From positions 37,598,513-37,662,512 of the forward strand of contig CAMGYJ010000011.1 in the NCBI GenBank assembly GCA_946122785.1: DNA of 64,000 nucleotides, read 5' to 3'. Below are positions 32,205-48,600 of the stretch, in pieces. Under the pieces are notes generated by a model. The model had not been told where the DNA came from, did no database searches, and saw only the letters and a list, made by a program, of their open reading frames with translations. Every line of letters begins with the position of its first letter. Position 1 is the first letter of the stretch. The position numbers and the translations under genes were made by a program. This stretch comes from Linum tenue. Lineage: Eukaryota > Streptophyta > Magnoliopsida > Malpighiales > Linaceae.

Positions 32205-32800
32205 TTTTTTTTTTTTTTTTTGCATACAGGGAGGCACAAAGCCAAAGAAGGGAGAAAAGGGGGTTACAGATCAGGAGAAGAAGGAGGGGGGACTATAAGT
32301 CTAGCAAAGGTAATGCCTCTGGCATCGTCCTGAAGAAGCTGAAGCTGATCGGCCGGATGCGTCTCTAACTCGTGTGTACCGTAGGGATAGACGAGACTGT
32401 GATTCGAGAGCCAGTCCGCGACTCTATTCCCTTCACGGTATACATGAACTAGATTCACAATCCACTCTTGAGCAAACTGACGCCTGATAGTCGTTAAAAG
32501 GGCTGCATAGGGGTGTAAAGGGTCTGACCTGTCTTTCACCAGTTGAATTGCAAGCTGAGAGTCGGTTTCCACGATGAGGGTTCTGCAACCGTATTTCCAT
32601 GCCAACTTGAGACCATGAAAAATGGCCCAAAGCTCCGAACAAATGGCTGTACAGGAACCCAAGCCGGCAACGAACCCACCGATCCATTTACCATCCGCAC
32701 CTCTCAAGACTCCCCCTGCACCTGCTGTCCCTTGATTTGCACTCGCCGCCCCATCCACATTAAGTTTACTCCAGCCAGCCGGAGGTGGCTTCCACCCGAT
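32205..32800 (-). mobile_element. 5'-truncated LINE fragment with RNase H
   Basis: Minus-strand orientation, poly(A) tail seen as 17 T at 32205-32221. Coding sequence from about 32799 to 32264: GWKPPPAGWSKLNVDGAAS (first Asp), AICSELWAIFHGLKLAW (Glu), IVETDSQLAIQLV (Asp), VHVYREGNRVADWLSN, ending SSPDL-stop. The frame over RNase H is uninterrupted. It is a different LINE from the one at 20949-27030. No clean target duplication: both flanks contain ATTAGATGTA and TTCTTACATTAGATGTA. Confidence 0.85.
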
Positions 32801-35081
32801 CTGATTAGATGTACAATGTAGAATATGATTCTTACATTAGATGTATAGTATGCAAATAATAGAGAATGCTAAATTTTGCCATGTTAAATGTTGGATGTTT
32901 CTTAGGAGAATATAGAGAATGCTAAATTATTTGTGATAATTGTTAAATTAAATGTACTTGTTAGATCTTCTATTATTGTGGAGTATTACTTATATTATGA
33001 GATCTAACATTGTAGGATATTGATTATTACGGAGGGGATGACAAAGATTACACCTCTGAATTCGTCAATGGAGTAAAATACGATACAGATTTAATTTCAT
33101 ATGCAGCAGCTACTGAGATTGCCAAGGGTTTGGGGTTTTATTTGGTGAAAGCATCAAATAAAAAAAATCCAAGTAAAGATAGTAGGCGATGATACTTGAA
33201 GGGCACTCATTTTAGGAAGAAAAACCTGAAGGCTAGCTCCTGATTCTGATCCGGCTAAGGAAAGGAGGCCTCTTACTTCTTCTAGAAAGTTGGGGTGTGA
33301 ATTTCATATCAAGATTGAGCGGTCAGATGATGGATATTGGTTGATACTAGCAGTGGCAAATACAAAGAATCCTGGTGCTAATTTGGTGTTTTCACAATCA
33401 TCTGTTGGAGCTATTTTCGAACGGATCAAGTAAGAGAAATGTTTTGACCGAAGATGATAAGCAATACATCAGAAAACTGGGATTACCCGGTGTCGCCCCA
33501 AGGAATATCCACAAGGCAGTGAACTAGAGAAAAGAGGAGCATGAAAAGGTGAATAGAAGATAGTTTATAACGCATTTTATAAGATAAGAAAAGAAGAGCT
33601 TGGTCATAGGACGACCTTACAGTACACTTTTCAAGATGCTCGGGAGAAGGATTACTATATGCAGTATATGGATGACCGTAACGTGCTTACACACTTGTTC
33701 CTAGCCCACCATGAGTCATTATTGATGTTGCGAGCTTGGCACCATGTCATCGTGATAGATGCAACATACAATACCAACAAGTATGAGTTGCCATGGGTTG
33801 ATATTGTTGGCATGACACCGGTGGGATTGAACTTTCTCATTGCATCTGCGCTAGTGTAAGACGAGACAAAAGAGTTGTACTAGTGGCTTCTCAATTATCT
33901 GCAACATTTGCTTGGCTCTATCACCCCAGATGTATTTGTCAGTGACAAATCAGGAGGATTGGTTGAGACCGTGGGGGTAATGTTTCCATCATCGACTCAT
34001 ATATTATGCCTTTGGCATGTAGATAGGACGTCTCATTGTGGGATAGATGCAGCCAAATCGACAGTGGATCTGATCATGGCGTCTTGGAAAAGGATTGTAT
34101 ATGCCGACAGAGAGGAAGGCATGAACAGAGCTTTAGACAGTTTCAGGCGTAGTTGGGGAGTACAGTATCCACGACTTTGGAGGTACTTGTCAGCTGAGTG
34201 GTTACCAAACAGGCACATGTGCGCAACATGTTATACAAACCAAGTGAGACATTTGGGTAATACAAACTCAAATTGGGTTGAATTTGCTCATGGCTTCTTC
34301 AAGAAGTGGCTTCAATCATCAACCGGTGCAATCGACACGGTTAGTCTCTTAATAAATTTTCATTTATGTCTTCTTTAGAAGTTTTACTTAATCGAGTATC
34401 CTAATTTTCTTTCTTTGTTTGTAGGTTTATAAGAAGAACCATGATTACATTGAGCCATAATTTTCTTTCTTTCTCTAACAGAATAGATAATGGCATTCGG
34501 CGTTGCAGGTGGACTCCAGATCATGGTTGTGGCGTTACCCACTGGATGGATAATGTGGAGCTTTTCGTCTTTGCCACATTGCTTTCATGGGCAATTCTGT
34601 CTATACTCAAGGCGGCGGTTATACCGTGCTACCTGTGATTACCCCACCAGGAGTAACAAGACCACGTGGGATCTTATCACTACATTTTACGGGATGTCAT
34701 TGGGTGCGTCTTAACGTTCGACCTGGTCAAGTGCCATTGCCTTCGATTAATGGGCTTTGGCCTATTTATCATGATCCTAGTGTCCATGGTTGGGACCAAT
34801 TCTTCTCGCAAGAACGTCAATTTTATGATAGTTTAAACCAAGGCGATTGATGGTTAGATGTAGTTGTAGTTATTGTATTGGATGCAACTTTTGATTTACT
34901 ATTTTAGAAATGCAAAAGAAAAAAAATCCAATCATCTGAAAATTCCAAAATTTAGACAATCGTCTAAAAATACCACAATCATATCATGGGCAATGATAAA
35001 CTAGCAATTCCAAGTAAAAATAAAGTACAAGGATAACAAACTAATAGTCCAAGGATAACAATCTAGAAATGCCAGACTCCA

Positions 35082-37173
<2,092 letters not shown>

Positions 37174-39205
37174 CTTAAAAAAAATACAATTAATGATAAT
37201 CAAATGCATTAACATTTTTTGCTAATCATCTATAATTTTTTGTAATTTTTTGATAATTTATTAACATTAGTTACAACTTTCTTAGTCATTTTTCTAATTT
37301 TTCCCCATTATTTCTAATATTTTTTTAACATTAATTACAAATTTACATATTCTATTTCTAGATTTTGATACTTTTTAAAAAAATTCAGATGATTTATAAT
37401 TTTTTATATTATTCACAATATTTTATTCATAATTGAATTCATAAAACTATAAGAATAATATTTTTATAATTAATTATAAATTGTACAACTTATTTATAAT
37501 TAACTACAATTTATTTCTAATTATTACATAATTTATAAGATTTAATAACAATGTTCATTAATTAATTGCATACAAATTATTTAAAAATTAAACCAACCGA
37601 AAATTGATTGAGGTTTGACTGTGGGCCAACCGAAAATTGACCAAGGGTTGATCATGGCTCAATCGAACGTTGACTTTGGTTTAACCGAAGGCCAACCGAA
37701 CTTTGACCTTGGTTTGACCGAAGGCAAAACGAACGTTGACCTCGTTTTAACCGAGGGCCAACCGGACGTCGGCTTCGGTTGTTGAAGGGAGAAGACGGGC
37801 AGTGCGCTTACCTTCTCCGACGGGAAACGAGGAGGCGCAGGCGGCGACTGCAGGCTCGGACGACAGCGAGGCGCGGCGGACGGCGACCGGAGGCGCGGCG
37901 GGAGGAGAGGCTGAAGGCGATGGCTACTTGAGGCGAGACTGGAGGCTCGACCGGAGGCGCGACGGACGACGACCGGAGGCGCGGCGAACGCCGACTGAAG
38001 GGCCGAGGACTTGAACTCCGGCGGAAGGCCAGGTGTGACATTTTGATTTCCGACGAGGAAAACTCTAGTGTTTGAATTCAATGATTTGCACCTTGACTTC
38101 TTGAACAACTATTAACAACACGGTTTACACCTCTCCGAACAATGTTCGAACGAGGGTGTTTGAGGATTTTGATGGCTGAGAAATCTAAGTTACATTACTC
38201 TACTCCTATGGAGGTTCATTGAGAGCTCCGAAAAATAAGGCTATGACTAATTTGCAGAGAAATGATAGAAGTTTGACATTGTGCGTCAAATGGTTGGTTG
38301 TGAAACCCTTGCTTCGTCTTTGTTTCTCCTATTTGTAGCCATCACTTGTAACCTCTTCTTGGTAACCGCTGCTCCACTGCTTGATGCTTGGTGTAGCATG
38401 CTTGACACCTTAACCACCTTGCTTGCACACATACGACTCGGTACCTTGATAACTTAACGACTTCACTTAGCAGGTAGCTATCTTGTGCCGTGGAGGTATC
38501 TCGCTTGATTTCAACTTGACTTAGATGCCATGACCACCCTTACACAATACCATGCTCGACACCATGGTGCTTGGGGATTTGATGGATGCACACTTATCCC
38601 TTTGGATGGCATCATGCTTGTAAGGTCATGACAAGGTGGTCTACCATCCATGATGCCTAGCATGCCTGACTACTTGGAAAGAGGGTGCGTTGTGTCATAC
38701 CCCCTTGGCTTGATATCATGCTTAGTACCCTGCAATTTGGTATGTGGGTAGCTAGGTGCTTGACCCTTTTTCATGACATCATGCTTGAACCCCCTTGGAT
38801 GATGTCATGCTTGACACCCCTTGGTCGAGTGTCAACACTTGGCCAAAATTTGCCTTGCTTGGTATGTGGGTAGCTAGGTGCTTGACCACTTTGCATGACA
38901 TCATGATTGACCACCCCTTGTGGTTGAGTCTCAACACTTAGCCAAATTTTGCCTTCTTCCTTTGTCACGTCTAGAGGTAGTTGATATCACTAGTGTTGTC
39001 AAAATCAAACCGGACATCAACCATGATTAACTAGAGGTTCAAGGTTTATCGGATAACCGTTGATTAACCGCTATTAAAACGATCATAAATCGGTGCTTAG
39101 CTTCATAAAAAATAGAGTAAGAATAAAAAAAAGGTCAAAACTGAAAGGAAAGAGACTAGGGAACGGTAGGGAGTATTTATCAATTAAAAAGATGCAAATA
39201 TGTAT
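37174..39205. other. 5' side of PMD pseudogene and degraded repeats (copy 2)
   Basis: Counterpart of 3042-5072: AT-rich leader-intron-like DNA, CCAACCGAA repeats (37590-37790), GC-rich block (37790-38030), then diverged CATGCTTGACACC repeats. No gene supported. Confidence 0.5.
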
Positions 39206-40310
39206 GAGGTTGTTTACTTTTCCCTAGCACATCGGTGACAGTAGGGAGTAAGGTAGCGACGTAGCCCGTAACTTCGCATTCTTTCTGTTGCCTTGTCTCA
39301 TTATTTTTTATTTATTAATCAAAAGAATGAAAAAATTGAGGCGACAGTTTATTTTTCCCTAACCCGCCCATTTTTAGGCTTTTGGGACTGGACTTGTGCC
39401 CGGGTCCGGTTTTATTCGGTCCGATCGACCGGTCCGGTGTAGTTTTAATAACACAAGATATCACCCTCTTTGCACGACATCATGCTTCATATCCGAGTGC
39501 AAGGTAGGTAGGCGACCATGATACTTGGTGCTTGACTCCCCTTGCATGACACCCCCATTATGATTGAGTCTCCACACTTAGCCAATTTTCGCCTTCTTTC
39601 CCCATCACGTCTAGGGGCACTAGCTAGTTCTCACACTTGGCCAAAATTTTGCCTCCACCATGCTGGGTGGTTGATGTGGAAGGGTGTTAACTCTTGGCGC
39701 TTGACCCCTCTTGTATAACAAGTGGGTGTTTGGTGGGTCAAAGTGTGTGTTGAGATAGCTTGTATAAAGCCCAAAATTCTAGTTTTAATAACACAAGATA
39801 TAACCCTCTTTGCACGGCATCATGCTTGATATCCGAGTGCAAGGTAGGTAGGAGGCCATGATACTTGGTGCTTGACTCCCCTTTCATGACACCCCATTAT
39901 GATTGGGTCTCCACACTTAGCCAATTTTTTCCTTCTTTCCCCATCACGTCTAGGGGCACTAGTTGGTTCTCCCACTTGGCCAAAATTTTGCCTCCAGCAT
40001 GCTGGGTGGTTGATGTTGAAGGGTGTCAACACTTGGCGCTTGACACCTATTGTATGACAAGTGGGTATTTGGTGGGTCAAAGTGTGTGTTGAGGTAGCTT
40101 GTATAAAGCCCAAAATTCTATCATTGGGTGTGATGAGAAATTTCTGTCAATATTTTTTGTCACTTAAAAATAATAAGTGGGGTCTTATGGATAAAAGATT
40201 GGTTTTGTAACCTAATTTAATGGTCGCTAAAAGCTAAACGAGGTAGGTAGCCTTAACCAATTGCGTCATGTTTGTGATGACTTAAGTAGAGTGATTAGTT
40301 TTAAGAGTAG
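39206..40310. repeat. 240-bp segment, two 340-bp units and tail (copy 2)
   Basis: Units start at 39442 and 39782. Same structure and nearly the same sequence as 5073-6183. Confidence 0.88.
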
Positions 40311-40314
40311 GCAT

Positions 40315-40605
40315 TGTCAATAACCAGTTGATCTCCAATAACTCGAGTTATTGGGAGAATTATGTTGGATCTTATACTACTCTTTAATACGCCCCCTTAA
40401 ACGAAAGTGAATTTTTGGGCTTGAAGTTTGCACATGCTCACGATACCTTGTGCTTTAATCAACTGTTAATATTGGGTGTCGTGGAGATTCGAACACGCGA
40501 CCACTTTGACCAAACCAGCTCAGATACCATGTCATGAACCAGTTGATCCCAATAACTCGAGTTGTTGAGAGAAGGTTATGTTGGATCGTATACCACTCTC
40601 CAATA
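40315..40605 (-). mobile_element. TRIM/SINE-like element (copy 2)
   Basis: Equivalent of 6184-6474 with the same GGCAT flanks (40310-40314 and 40606-40610) and primer-site-like TGGTATCTGAGC. Confidence 0.65.
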
Positions 40606-40610
40606 GGCAT

Positions 40611-41265
40611 TAGGTGGGTCCAGTGGATTTTGACCATAAAATGCATCCATTCATGCTAACGGATTGACAATTTTTAACCCACAACCCACTCACATTTAGT
40701 TTCTGGTTGGGTCGGGTGGATGGCGGATGATACGGGTGAGTTTGTGTGTTCACCCACATCACAATGTACATAATATAAAGGAGCCAACTTTACATTATCC
40801 ATTTATATTTCAGAACCCCTGTGTAATGTCATTATGCAAAACAAAACTACATTTCAACATCCGTTCACCCTCCAAAATTGAGATTCACTTCAACTAGCAA
40901 GATAACTTATGGAGAGTTATTGGGCGAAAACAATAAGATGGAATAGGAAGAAAATATATTGAATGCGATCTTAAATTGAATATAAATTCTATTATGGAGG
41001 AGTTTTCTACGAATGGAGATGGTTATCGGGTGCAAGCACAACCATATAACGAAATTCGGGTCAAATGTGGACGGATCTACCCAAACCTAATAGTGACCCG
41101 CGCTCCCACATTCCCAGTCCTAATTAGTTGTGATCACAACGAGATTTATTGAGTGATCGTTCTAAATGTTTTTCATAAAATCATCAATTAGAGTGACCAA
41201 ACCAAAATATTTTCTAACCCGGGAAGCATAACCTAAGCTCTAACCAAATATTATCGGGGGATTTT
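40611..41265. other. No gene recognised
   Basis: Counterpart of 6480-7124. Confidence 0.6.
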
Positions 41266-42444
41266 TCCAATAATAGCACCTATTAAATTTTTTTTTACAA
41301 AAATAGCATCCAGCCCACAACATTTACAAAAATAGCACCATTATTATCAAACCGCAACTCCAAGGTGCGTTTTATAACTAAACCGCACCCTCCAGGTGCG
41401 TTTTATGTATAAATCGCACCTTGGAGGTGCGTTTTAGTCCACGTCAGACTGGAAACCGCACCTTGGAGGTGCGGTCTGTGTTTGGTGGGCAGCGGCCTTG
41501 GAGACCGCAGGATGAGGAAGCGATCCAGTGGCGGACCGCTTGCCACCTCAGCAATACCCCCTCCCCCCTCCCCCTCTCATTTTTTCACACCACCAACCAT
41601 TCTCCACTCTCTCTCTAGAATTATCTCTCTAACCCCTCCCCTCCCCTCCCAAAAGCCTAGGAAATCGTGGTCAGTTGGTTGCGGCTAAGTCCGATCTATC
41701 ATAAAAAAACATTTCTTTAGTTTTTCCCTCAAACCCCCCCCCCCCCCCCCGCCGAATTTCTGTCCGACATACGCGAGAAAATGGACGAGTGGTTCCAAGA
41801 AGAGGGAGTTTATTATGATGAATTCAAGCGGTACGTAATCATTATTTTGGTCAATTTTTGGTTTTGTTATAAAATTTTTAATTAGAGTTTTTTCCAGAAA
41901 TAGCACCTTAAAAAAAAATTAGAAAACTAGCACCCTACCAAAAATATTTACAAAACTTGAACCCTTTTTTTGGACCGCAGCCTTGTGGTGCGTTTTATAT
42001 ATAAACCGCATCCTCCAGGTGCGTTTTATATATAAACCGCACCTGTAGGGTGCGATCCATTTTCCTGGGGCTAAACCGCATTTTGGCCATGCGTTTTCAC
42101 CTCTGGCCTACACAAAACGCATGGCCGAGGTGCGGTTTTGGCCTGACCTAGGCAAACCGCTCCTTAGGGATGCGGTTTATTCTTCCAAAACCAAACCGCA
42201 TATCTAAGGTGCGGTTTAGCCACACAGACCGCACCCCCCATATCTAAGGTGCGGTTTTGCCCGGAAAACCTCTACTCTTCACACCTCTCCTTCTCTCTTT
42301 TCATTTTTATGTTGTATCTCTATATTTCTTTAGTGTTTTTGCCATTAACATTAACTCGTAAGTTTAATTTGTGTTACTTTTTATTGTTATTTGTGATTTG
42401 TGATTTTTATGATATTAACTGAACTACGGTTTTTTTGTGTGCAG

Positions 42445-45400
42445 ATGGCATTCCGTCAGTTCACGCTTGGCTTACGGTGGAATGGTTACACGGAAGAGAC
42501 CGGAAAGGGGGCCACCTATGTCGGTGGCAATTTTCAGAAAATAAAGGTCGCTACCAGACCGAAGCTTGAAGACCTCCATCAAATATGCACTAACGTTACT
42601 TGCATGGATGGCACGAGAAGAGTAGACCGTATGGTGTATCCAAACAGAGAAAGTGGGTCATTGTGGCATGAGGAATATACCATAACCACTCAAGATGAAG
42701 TAGATTCCATGCTCGAATTCTTGAGGTCCAACAAATTGTCCAAAGCCGAGATGTTCGTTTACACCGAGCCAGCCGTTGGTGTTGGAGGTCATTCTGGACA
42801 CGGTCAAACATCTGGTATCCATGGTGGAGGTGAATTATATGGCGATCATCCCTACCAAAGTTACCATGATTCTCATTCCTATTTTCAGTACCAAGAGCAA
42901 GATCAAGGTGAAGGCCATCATCAATCTTTCTCGTCATATGAAGAAGAAGTTCAACCGGACCTCCCCAACCAAGCCCAGTACAACTTCCAATCACGCAGCG
43001 GTAGTTTTCACAACTACCATTATGGAGCTGATGAAGGTCCCTTTCATGAGCTGGATCAGATGGAAGCTGCCATACCAGCACCAGTCAGCGACCCCTCCGA
43101 TGAAGAAGGAGAGAACAACGTCAGTGCAGACAACTCCGACCCTCTTGAAGGTGCTGATGATTCAGGACCAGATTCAGATTTAGATAATGATCATGATGTG
43201 GCTCCTGACCATGTACCAATCCCCTACTACAATCACATTCCAGACGATAATTGGATGGTCGACAGCGACATGGAGCAGCCAGAGGTCCCAATATGGGGCC
43301 CACTCACTGGGTTTACGAAGGGCCAACAATTTGGCTCGAAGAAGGAGGTGAGGCACGCCATTGAGACTGAAGCAATGACTCGGTATTTTGAATGGCACAC
43401 AACTCATTCCAACACCAATAGGCTCATAGTCAGATGTCGTAATCATCACGAGGGGTGCAATGTTAGGATTCGGGCCATCAACAGCAAGAGACACGGCCAC
43501 TGGGTCATATCCCGTGCGGTGAACACACACACATGTGTGTCATCCATAACTTCCCAAGGCCATCGACAGTTGAAATCCAGGGTGGTTGCTGCGGCTATCA
43601 AGCATCTGATTGAGGCCGAACCGGATCTGAAGGTGAAAGTCATAATCACTGACATTGCAAGTCGTTATGGTTATATGATTAACTATAAGAAGGCGTGGCA
43701 TGGAAAACAGAAAGCTCTGGCCGCTGTCTTTGGTGATTGGGAAGAATCATATGCATTCCTTCCCAGGTTAATACTGGCATTGGAGGCGTCTAACCCTGAC
43801 ACTGTGTTCTCCCCTCGATACCAAGATGAAGAGATACAACCCCCAGAGCCAGGTAACGAACGCCATTTCCGCAGACTGTTTTGGGCATTCAAGCCATCTA
43901 TTGATGGTTTTGGCTTTTGTATCCCTGTGATTACTGTGGATGGTACATTCCTTACCGGCAAGTACAAGAGCACTCTCCTGATTGCCAGTGGGGCGAATGC
44001 AAATAGACAAGTCTTTCCTTTAGCCTTCGCCATTGTAGAGGGAGAGAATGCTGATAGCTATGGATGGTTTTTTTGACAACTTCGGCTCCACGTCACTAGG
44101 AGGACGAACCTGACAATAATCTCTGATCGGAACGCCGGCATTAGAGCTGCCATCTTAGGCCTGGATCCAACCTGGAATTGGTCCCAAAGGTGGTGCATAC
44201 GACACTTCAAGAGCAACTGGAACCATCATTTCAAGCGGAAGAAGCTAGCTGATAATTTGTGGTGGATTGGTAACCTCTCTATTGCTCTCAATTAAAAATA
44301 TCTTGTAATATGGGGAGTGGTGCACTTGTTAGACTCTTTCTAAAGAGATGCATGCCTAAGGAAATGGGGTTTTAAGCGATTATCATGGTCCTCCCATTTC
44401 CTGGGAAAATCGGGTTTTAAGCGATCTTCAGATCCCCCCTTTTCTGTCAAACAGGCTGTGTTTCTAGGGAGATGTATACCTCTCCTAAGAGTCTAATGAG
44501 AGTACGTGTTGTTTGAAATTGTACTAAACTGAGGATCATTGACTAACGTACTACTTTTCTGTGTGTTATTCAGCGGTTGCATACCAGGAGAAAAAATTTC
44601 AGGAGAAGTTGCAGAAGATGCGGGAGTTATGCCCCGAAGGGGCACAGTGGCTGGATGGACACGATCTATCCATGTGGACATTTCATAAAGATGGAGGGAA
44701 AAGATGGGGTATTGCTACAACCAACTCAAGTGAGAGTGTCAACTCTGTCTACAAGGTCGTTCGTGCACTGCCAATCTCTGCCATTGTGGAGATGACTTTT
44801 TGGAAAACGAATGCATGGTTCGTGAACCGACTCCACTGGGCAAGGACGAACAAGGCACAGGGAAAGGTCCATTCCTATAAAGTAACTGAAGTAATGGATA
44901 ATGATAATCGCAAGAGCAGTCGACATAGTGTAACCGTTATGAATCGGGCAACTGGTGAGTATAGCGTGACGACTGGACATCGGGAGGATGGTAGACGGGG
45001 GGGGCTACTGTCATGAAGTTTTGGTCAATTTCAGGACCAAAGTTGGTGAGTGCTCATGCCAGAAGTATAAGGGGAGAGGGTGGCCTTGTTCTCATGCAAT
45101 GGCCGTAATTAAAAACAGGAGCAAAGACCCCCGTCACTTCGTTAGTCCATTCTTCAATATCGACTCACTCAAAAACACCTATGGACGGAGTTTCCGTGCA
45201 TTGCCTGATGAAGCTTATTGGCCGATGTACGAAGGGAAATTGATCGTCCCGCCATTCGGACAGAGGCGTGAACCGGGTCGCCCGAGGAAAAAGAGAATTC
45301 AGAATGAAATGGATCAAAGTGGAAGACCACCACGAGGCCCAAGACGATGTTCAATATGCAAAGTTCCAGGACATGATAAACGAAGGTGTCCAGGACCGAT

Positions 45401-45452
45401 TGGTCCGCAAAATCCGGGTGCTGATGTGTCGGACTCAGCTAATGCGACATAA
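42445..45452 (+). pseudogene. MuDR-type MULE transposase (copy 2)
   Basis: Exons 42445-44269 and 44574-45452. The N-terminal half is uninterrupted from MAFRQFTLG to the shared nonsense TGA at 44074-44076 (WFF-stop), including the MuDR domain and the first catalytic Asp (VDGTFLTGKY). After the intron the frame is broken by one extra G in a G-run at 44997-45004, before the SWIM finger CSCQKYKGRGWPCSH. Copy 1 has the reverse pattern: exon 1 frameshifted, exon 2 intact. Only the TGA is common to both. Confidence 0.92.
44329..44496. mobile_element. Foldback in transposase intron (copy 2)
   Basis: Same TTAGACTCTT inverted ends and core hairpin as 10231-10398. Confidence 0.75.
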
Positions 45453-45648
45453 TTTCCGATTATCATTCGTCAAGCTAGTTGTAACTCTTACGTTGCATTT
45501 AATTGTGTATTGTTGATTGAACGAATTGGGATTATATCAAGTGAAGAGGAATCGTCATAATAACAATTTGATCAACACTCAATGAAATAAAATAGAATAA
45601 AGGGAATAGTTCCAAGTACATAGAGATAAAAATCAACTCAAAAACATC

Positions 45649-48600
45649 TCAAGGAAGCTCACGAGCTTCACTGGAACCCACAGTTTTCTTGCTCCTTGTA
45701 CGTTTGCCGACGGGAGTAACAATAGGTGGTGGGGGTGGCAAGTTTCGAACGGCCGAGGTAGTGTGGCGCTCTTCGGTGCTATGTCGGCGGGGAAGCGACA
45801 CTTCCGGGGTAGAGCGGGCGACATCGGCGCTCATACGGTGAGGAGTAGTAGGCCACTACTGATGAGGGTGATTCCATGGGTTGAACTCGTGTTGGCCTGT
45901 CGTGGAGGAACCATCATGCCAAGTCCCAGATGATGTTTGGCGGGGAGATTGGGGGTAGATAGGGTGGGAATCGTAGTATGTTTGGCGAGGATCGTTGTAT
46001 GAGATCGGGGTGGGATCATATGGGGATTGGTAGAAACTCTGAGAGGATTGATGGTAGGTCGAGCGGGGATCGTAGTATGAGCTTTGGTGGTGATCGTTGT
46101 GGTAGGAGGGGCGGAATTCTTGGGATGAAGTCGGGCCGGCATCTTGGGATGAAGTCGGGCGGGGAGATGGGGCGGAGGACGGGCGGGGAACTTGGGTGAA
46201 ACTCGGTCCGGCACCTTGGGTGGAACTTGGTCCGGCACCATGTGTCACAACCAATGGGGGCGGCACTCTCCACCCCCCATATGGCGTTACCTCGGGCATG
46301 TTGGGCCTTTCCCGAACCCTCTTGCTCTTCTTTCTCTTGTATGGTGGTGGGGGTGCGGGGACATCAAGTTCTACCGGAGGTGGTGCGGGCGCGGGCGCGG
46401 GCGGATATCTACGATGATCCCGGCCCTGAGCTCTGATACAGCAAAGTAGATTGTTTGCCATCCTCCTAATGAAGCTCACATCTTCATTGCCCAACTCAGT
46501 TCTTCCGGTAGTCATATCTTTGATCCGCTCGACCCCATCAGCCTAAATCACAAAAAAAGTAAGAAAGAGATTTAGGAACCAAGTAATAAATCATAGTATG
46601 TTTAGACTGGTTATACTTACTAATGCACCATCGGCCGCACCTTCCGGAGTCATGTAACGAACCGATGTTTGCCGATATCGATCCAAGTATGGGTCATGAT
46701 ACCCCATTCGGCCCACTTGATTTGGAGTGACAATATCCTGTAATTGTCAGTTCTCCCAAATTGCGATGAATTCCTTCAACTTCGTGGGCCAATCGCGAGT
46801 ACCTTGCCGACCATCTCGGCCATGGAAGGCCCTTTGACTATCGGGGACCTCCAACGGAATGCACTGCTCCCGACCAAACTGACGGAGGCATAGATCCGGC
46901 AAGTGCCACTCCATGGTCCCAAAACAAATTAGAGGAACCCTCGTGCACCATTGCCCGATATGACCGGGGAATTGCTGGAGATGCCATTGAACGATGTTCT
47001 CCGGGTATGGATCGAAGACGATCTACAAGAAAGAAATGAGTAACGTAAGATTAATTAATTAGAAAAATACATGTAGTCCAATGAAAAAAAATATAAATGG
47101 ATCGCAGTATAGAAGTTACCTCTCCTTCCCAAAATCGCTCAAACCTCCTCCGATACTCGTCCAACTTGTGTTGGACAAGGTTGTCGCATGTGGTGTGTCC
47201 GAGCCACCTTATTAATAAGACAATAATGAAACTACAATAAGATAAAACACAAGGGAAAATGTGTTATGACTACATGATGGGGTATGAGAAGTTTACCTTG
47301 TACCATAAGCTTCACCTCTTAGGGGATGATCGATTGGCCAATCCCTGTCTGGACGTTGGGCCGGTGCAATCCATGGCATATGCTCCCAAGTCCAAAATTG
47401 GACGATGAACATTGCGCCGCTGACCTCCCTCACAGCTTTTAGAGACTCATTGCACAAGTTGTGGTAGATCATAGCTAGGCAAGCAGATGCCCAACTATAC
47501 TCCCCCATCTCCTCCCAACTACTGAAGATGATCCTAAGCCATCCACAACTAAGGAGATTGCTTGATTTCTTGGAGAAGAACACTCCTACGATCATGCATA
47601 TGAGATAGACACGAGCATATCTCTCCTTCTCATCCTCCGGACTTTCCTCGGTTAGGGGATGACTCTCGTAATGGTCTCTAAAATACTTCGTCAACCATGT
47701 AATTGAGACTTGGTGTTTCCTCATTGGTGGAATGCGATCGGTCGCATCAACGCAACCCTTCATCGGTACTTTCACTCCCAAATGACTGTGGATGAAATGA
47801 ACCCAACTGGGCATACCGTCACGATCCTCGGGGGGATGATCACTCACGCACACCGGTTTGCCGTCGATGGGCAGATGGGTTAGGATGGCAACATCCTTTA
47901 GCGTGATGGTGGCCTCTCCTTCTCTAAAGTTGAAACAATGGGTCTCCTTTCTCCATCTCTCGGCTAATGCGGTGATGAGTTGGCGATCAATTTGGATGCC
48001 GTTAAAATGCCTAATCGAGTCTAACCGTGCCCTTTTGAGAAAGGGCAAGATAGCTGGGTGGAATGGGAGCACATTGGTCGTACCCCTGTAGCGGATTATT
48101 GTTTGTGCCTCCTAGCAAAAATTTACACGTTAATTATTATATATTAGTAAGGGTTTTTTTTCTTATAACTAAATTAATTAAATTAAATTATGCGACAAGG
48201 AGCAGAATTTTATTATCATAAAAAGACATTTCATATTATCATATTATCATAAAACAAACGTCCTAAATTAATTAACATAATAACATTGTCAATGAATAAT
48301 AATTTAAAGAGGTACATACATATTATCGTAAAACAAACATACTAAATTAATTAACATAAATAACATTGTTAATAAATAATAATTTAAATAGAAACATACA
48401 TATTCAAATGTTTGAAATTAATAAAATTCTTTTTATGCACATAAAAATAAATCGTATTGGTTGTTTGGTAAATAATTTAATCGTATTGGTTGTTTTAAAT
48501 AATTTAATCGAATATAAAGCAACACTCGTTAGACTCTTAGAAGAGGTATACATCTTCCTAGAAACGCAGTCTTTTTGACAGAAAAAGGGGGGATCCGAGG

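Larger units (their letters stand above)
31656..34850 (+). pseudogene. FAR1/MULE transposase with OTU-like C-terminus, decayed
   Basis: Exon 1 (31656-31676, MSSDSDE) splices to 33016 (DIDYYGGDDKDYTSEFVNG, then SYAAATEIAKGLGFYLVKAS), a FAR1-like N-terminus. It continues THFRKKNLKAS, LTSSRKLGCEFHIKI; then the catalytic core VIVIDATYNTNKYELPWVD (first Asp), DVFVSDKSGGLVETVGVMFP (second Asp), THILCLWHVDRT, and TNQVRHLGNTNSNWVEFAHG. The C-terminal part holds YTVLPVITPPG and CHWVRLNVRPGQVPLPSING, similar to OTU-like ends in plant MULEs. Many lesions: TGA at 33190, TAG near 33525, TAA at 33857, and a frame change before the OTU part. The 1.3-kb intron 1 contains the subterminal repeats and a LINE fragment. 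FAR1-type transposases are the ancestors of FHY3/FAR1 regulators. Confidence 0.82.
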
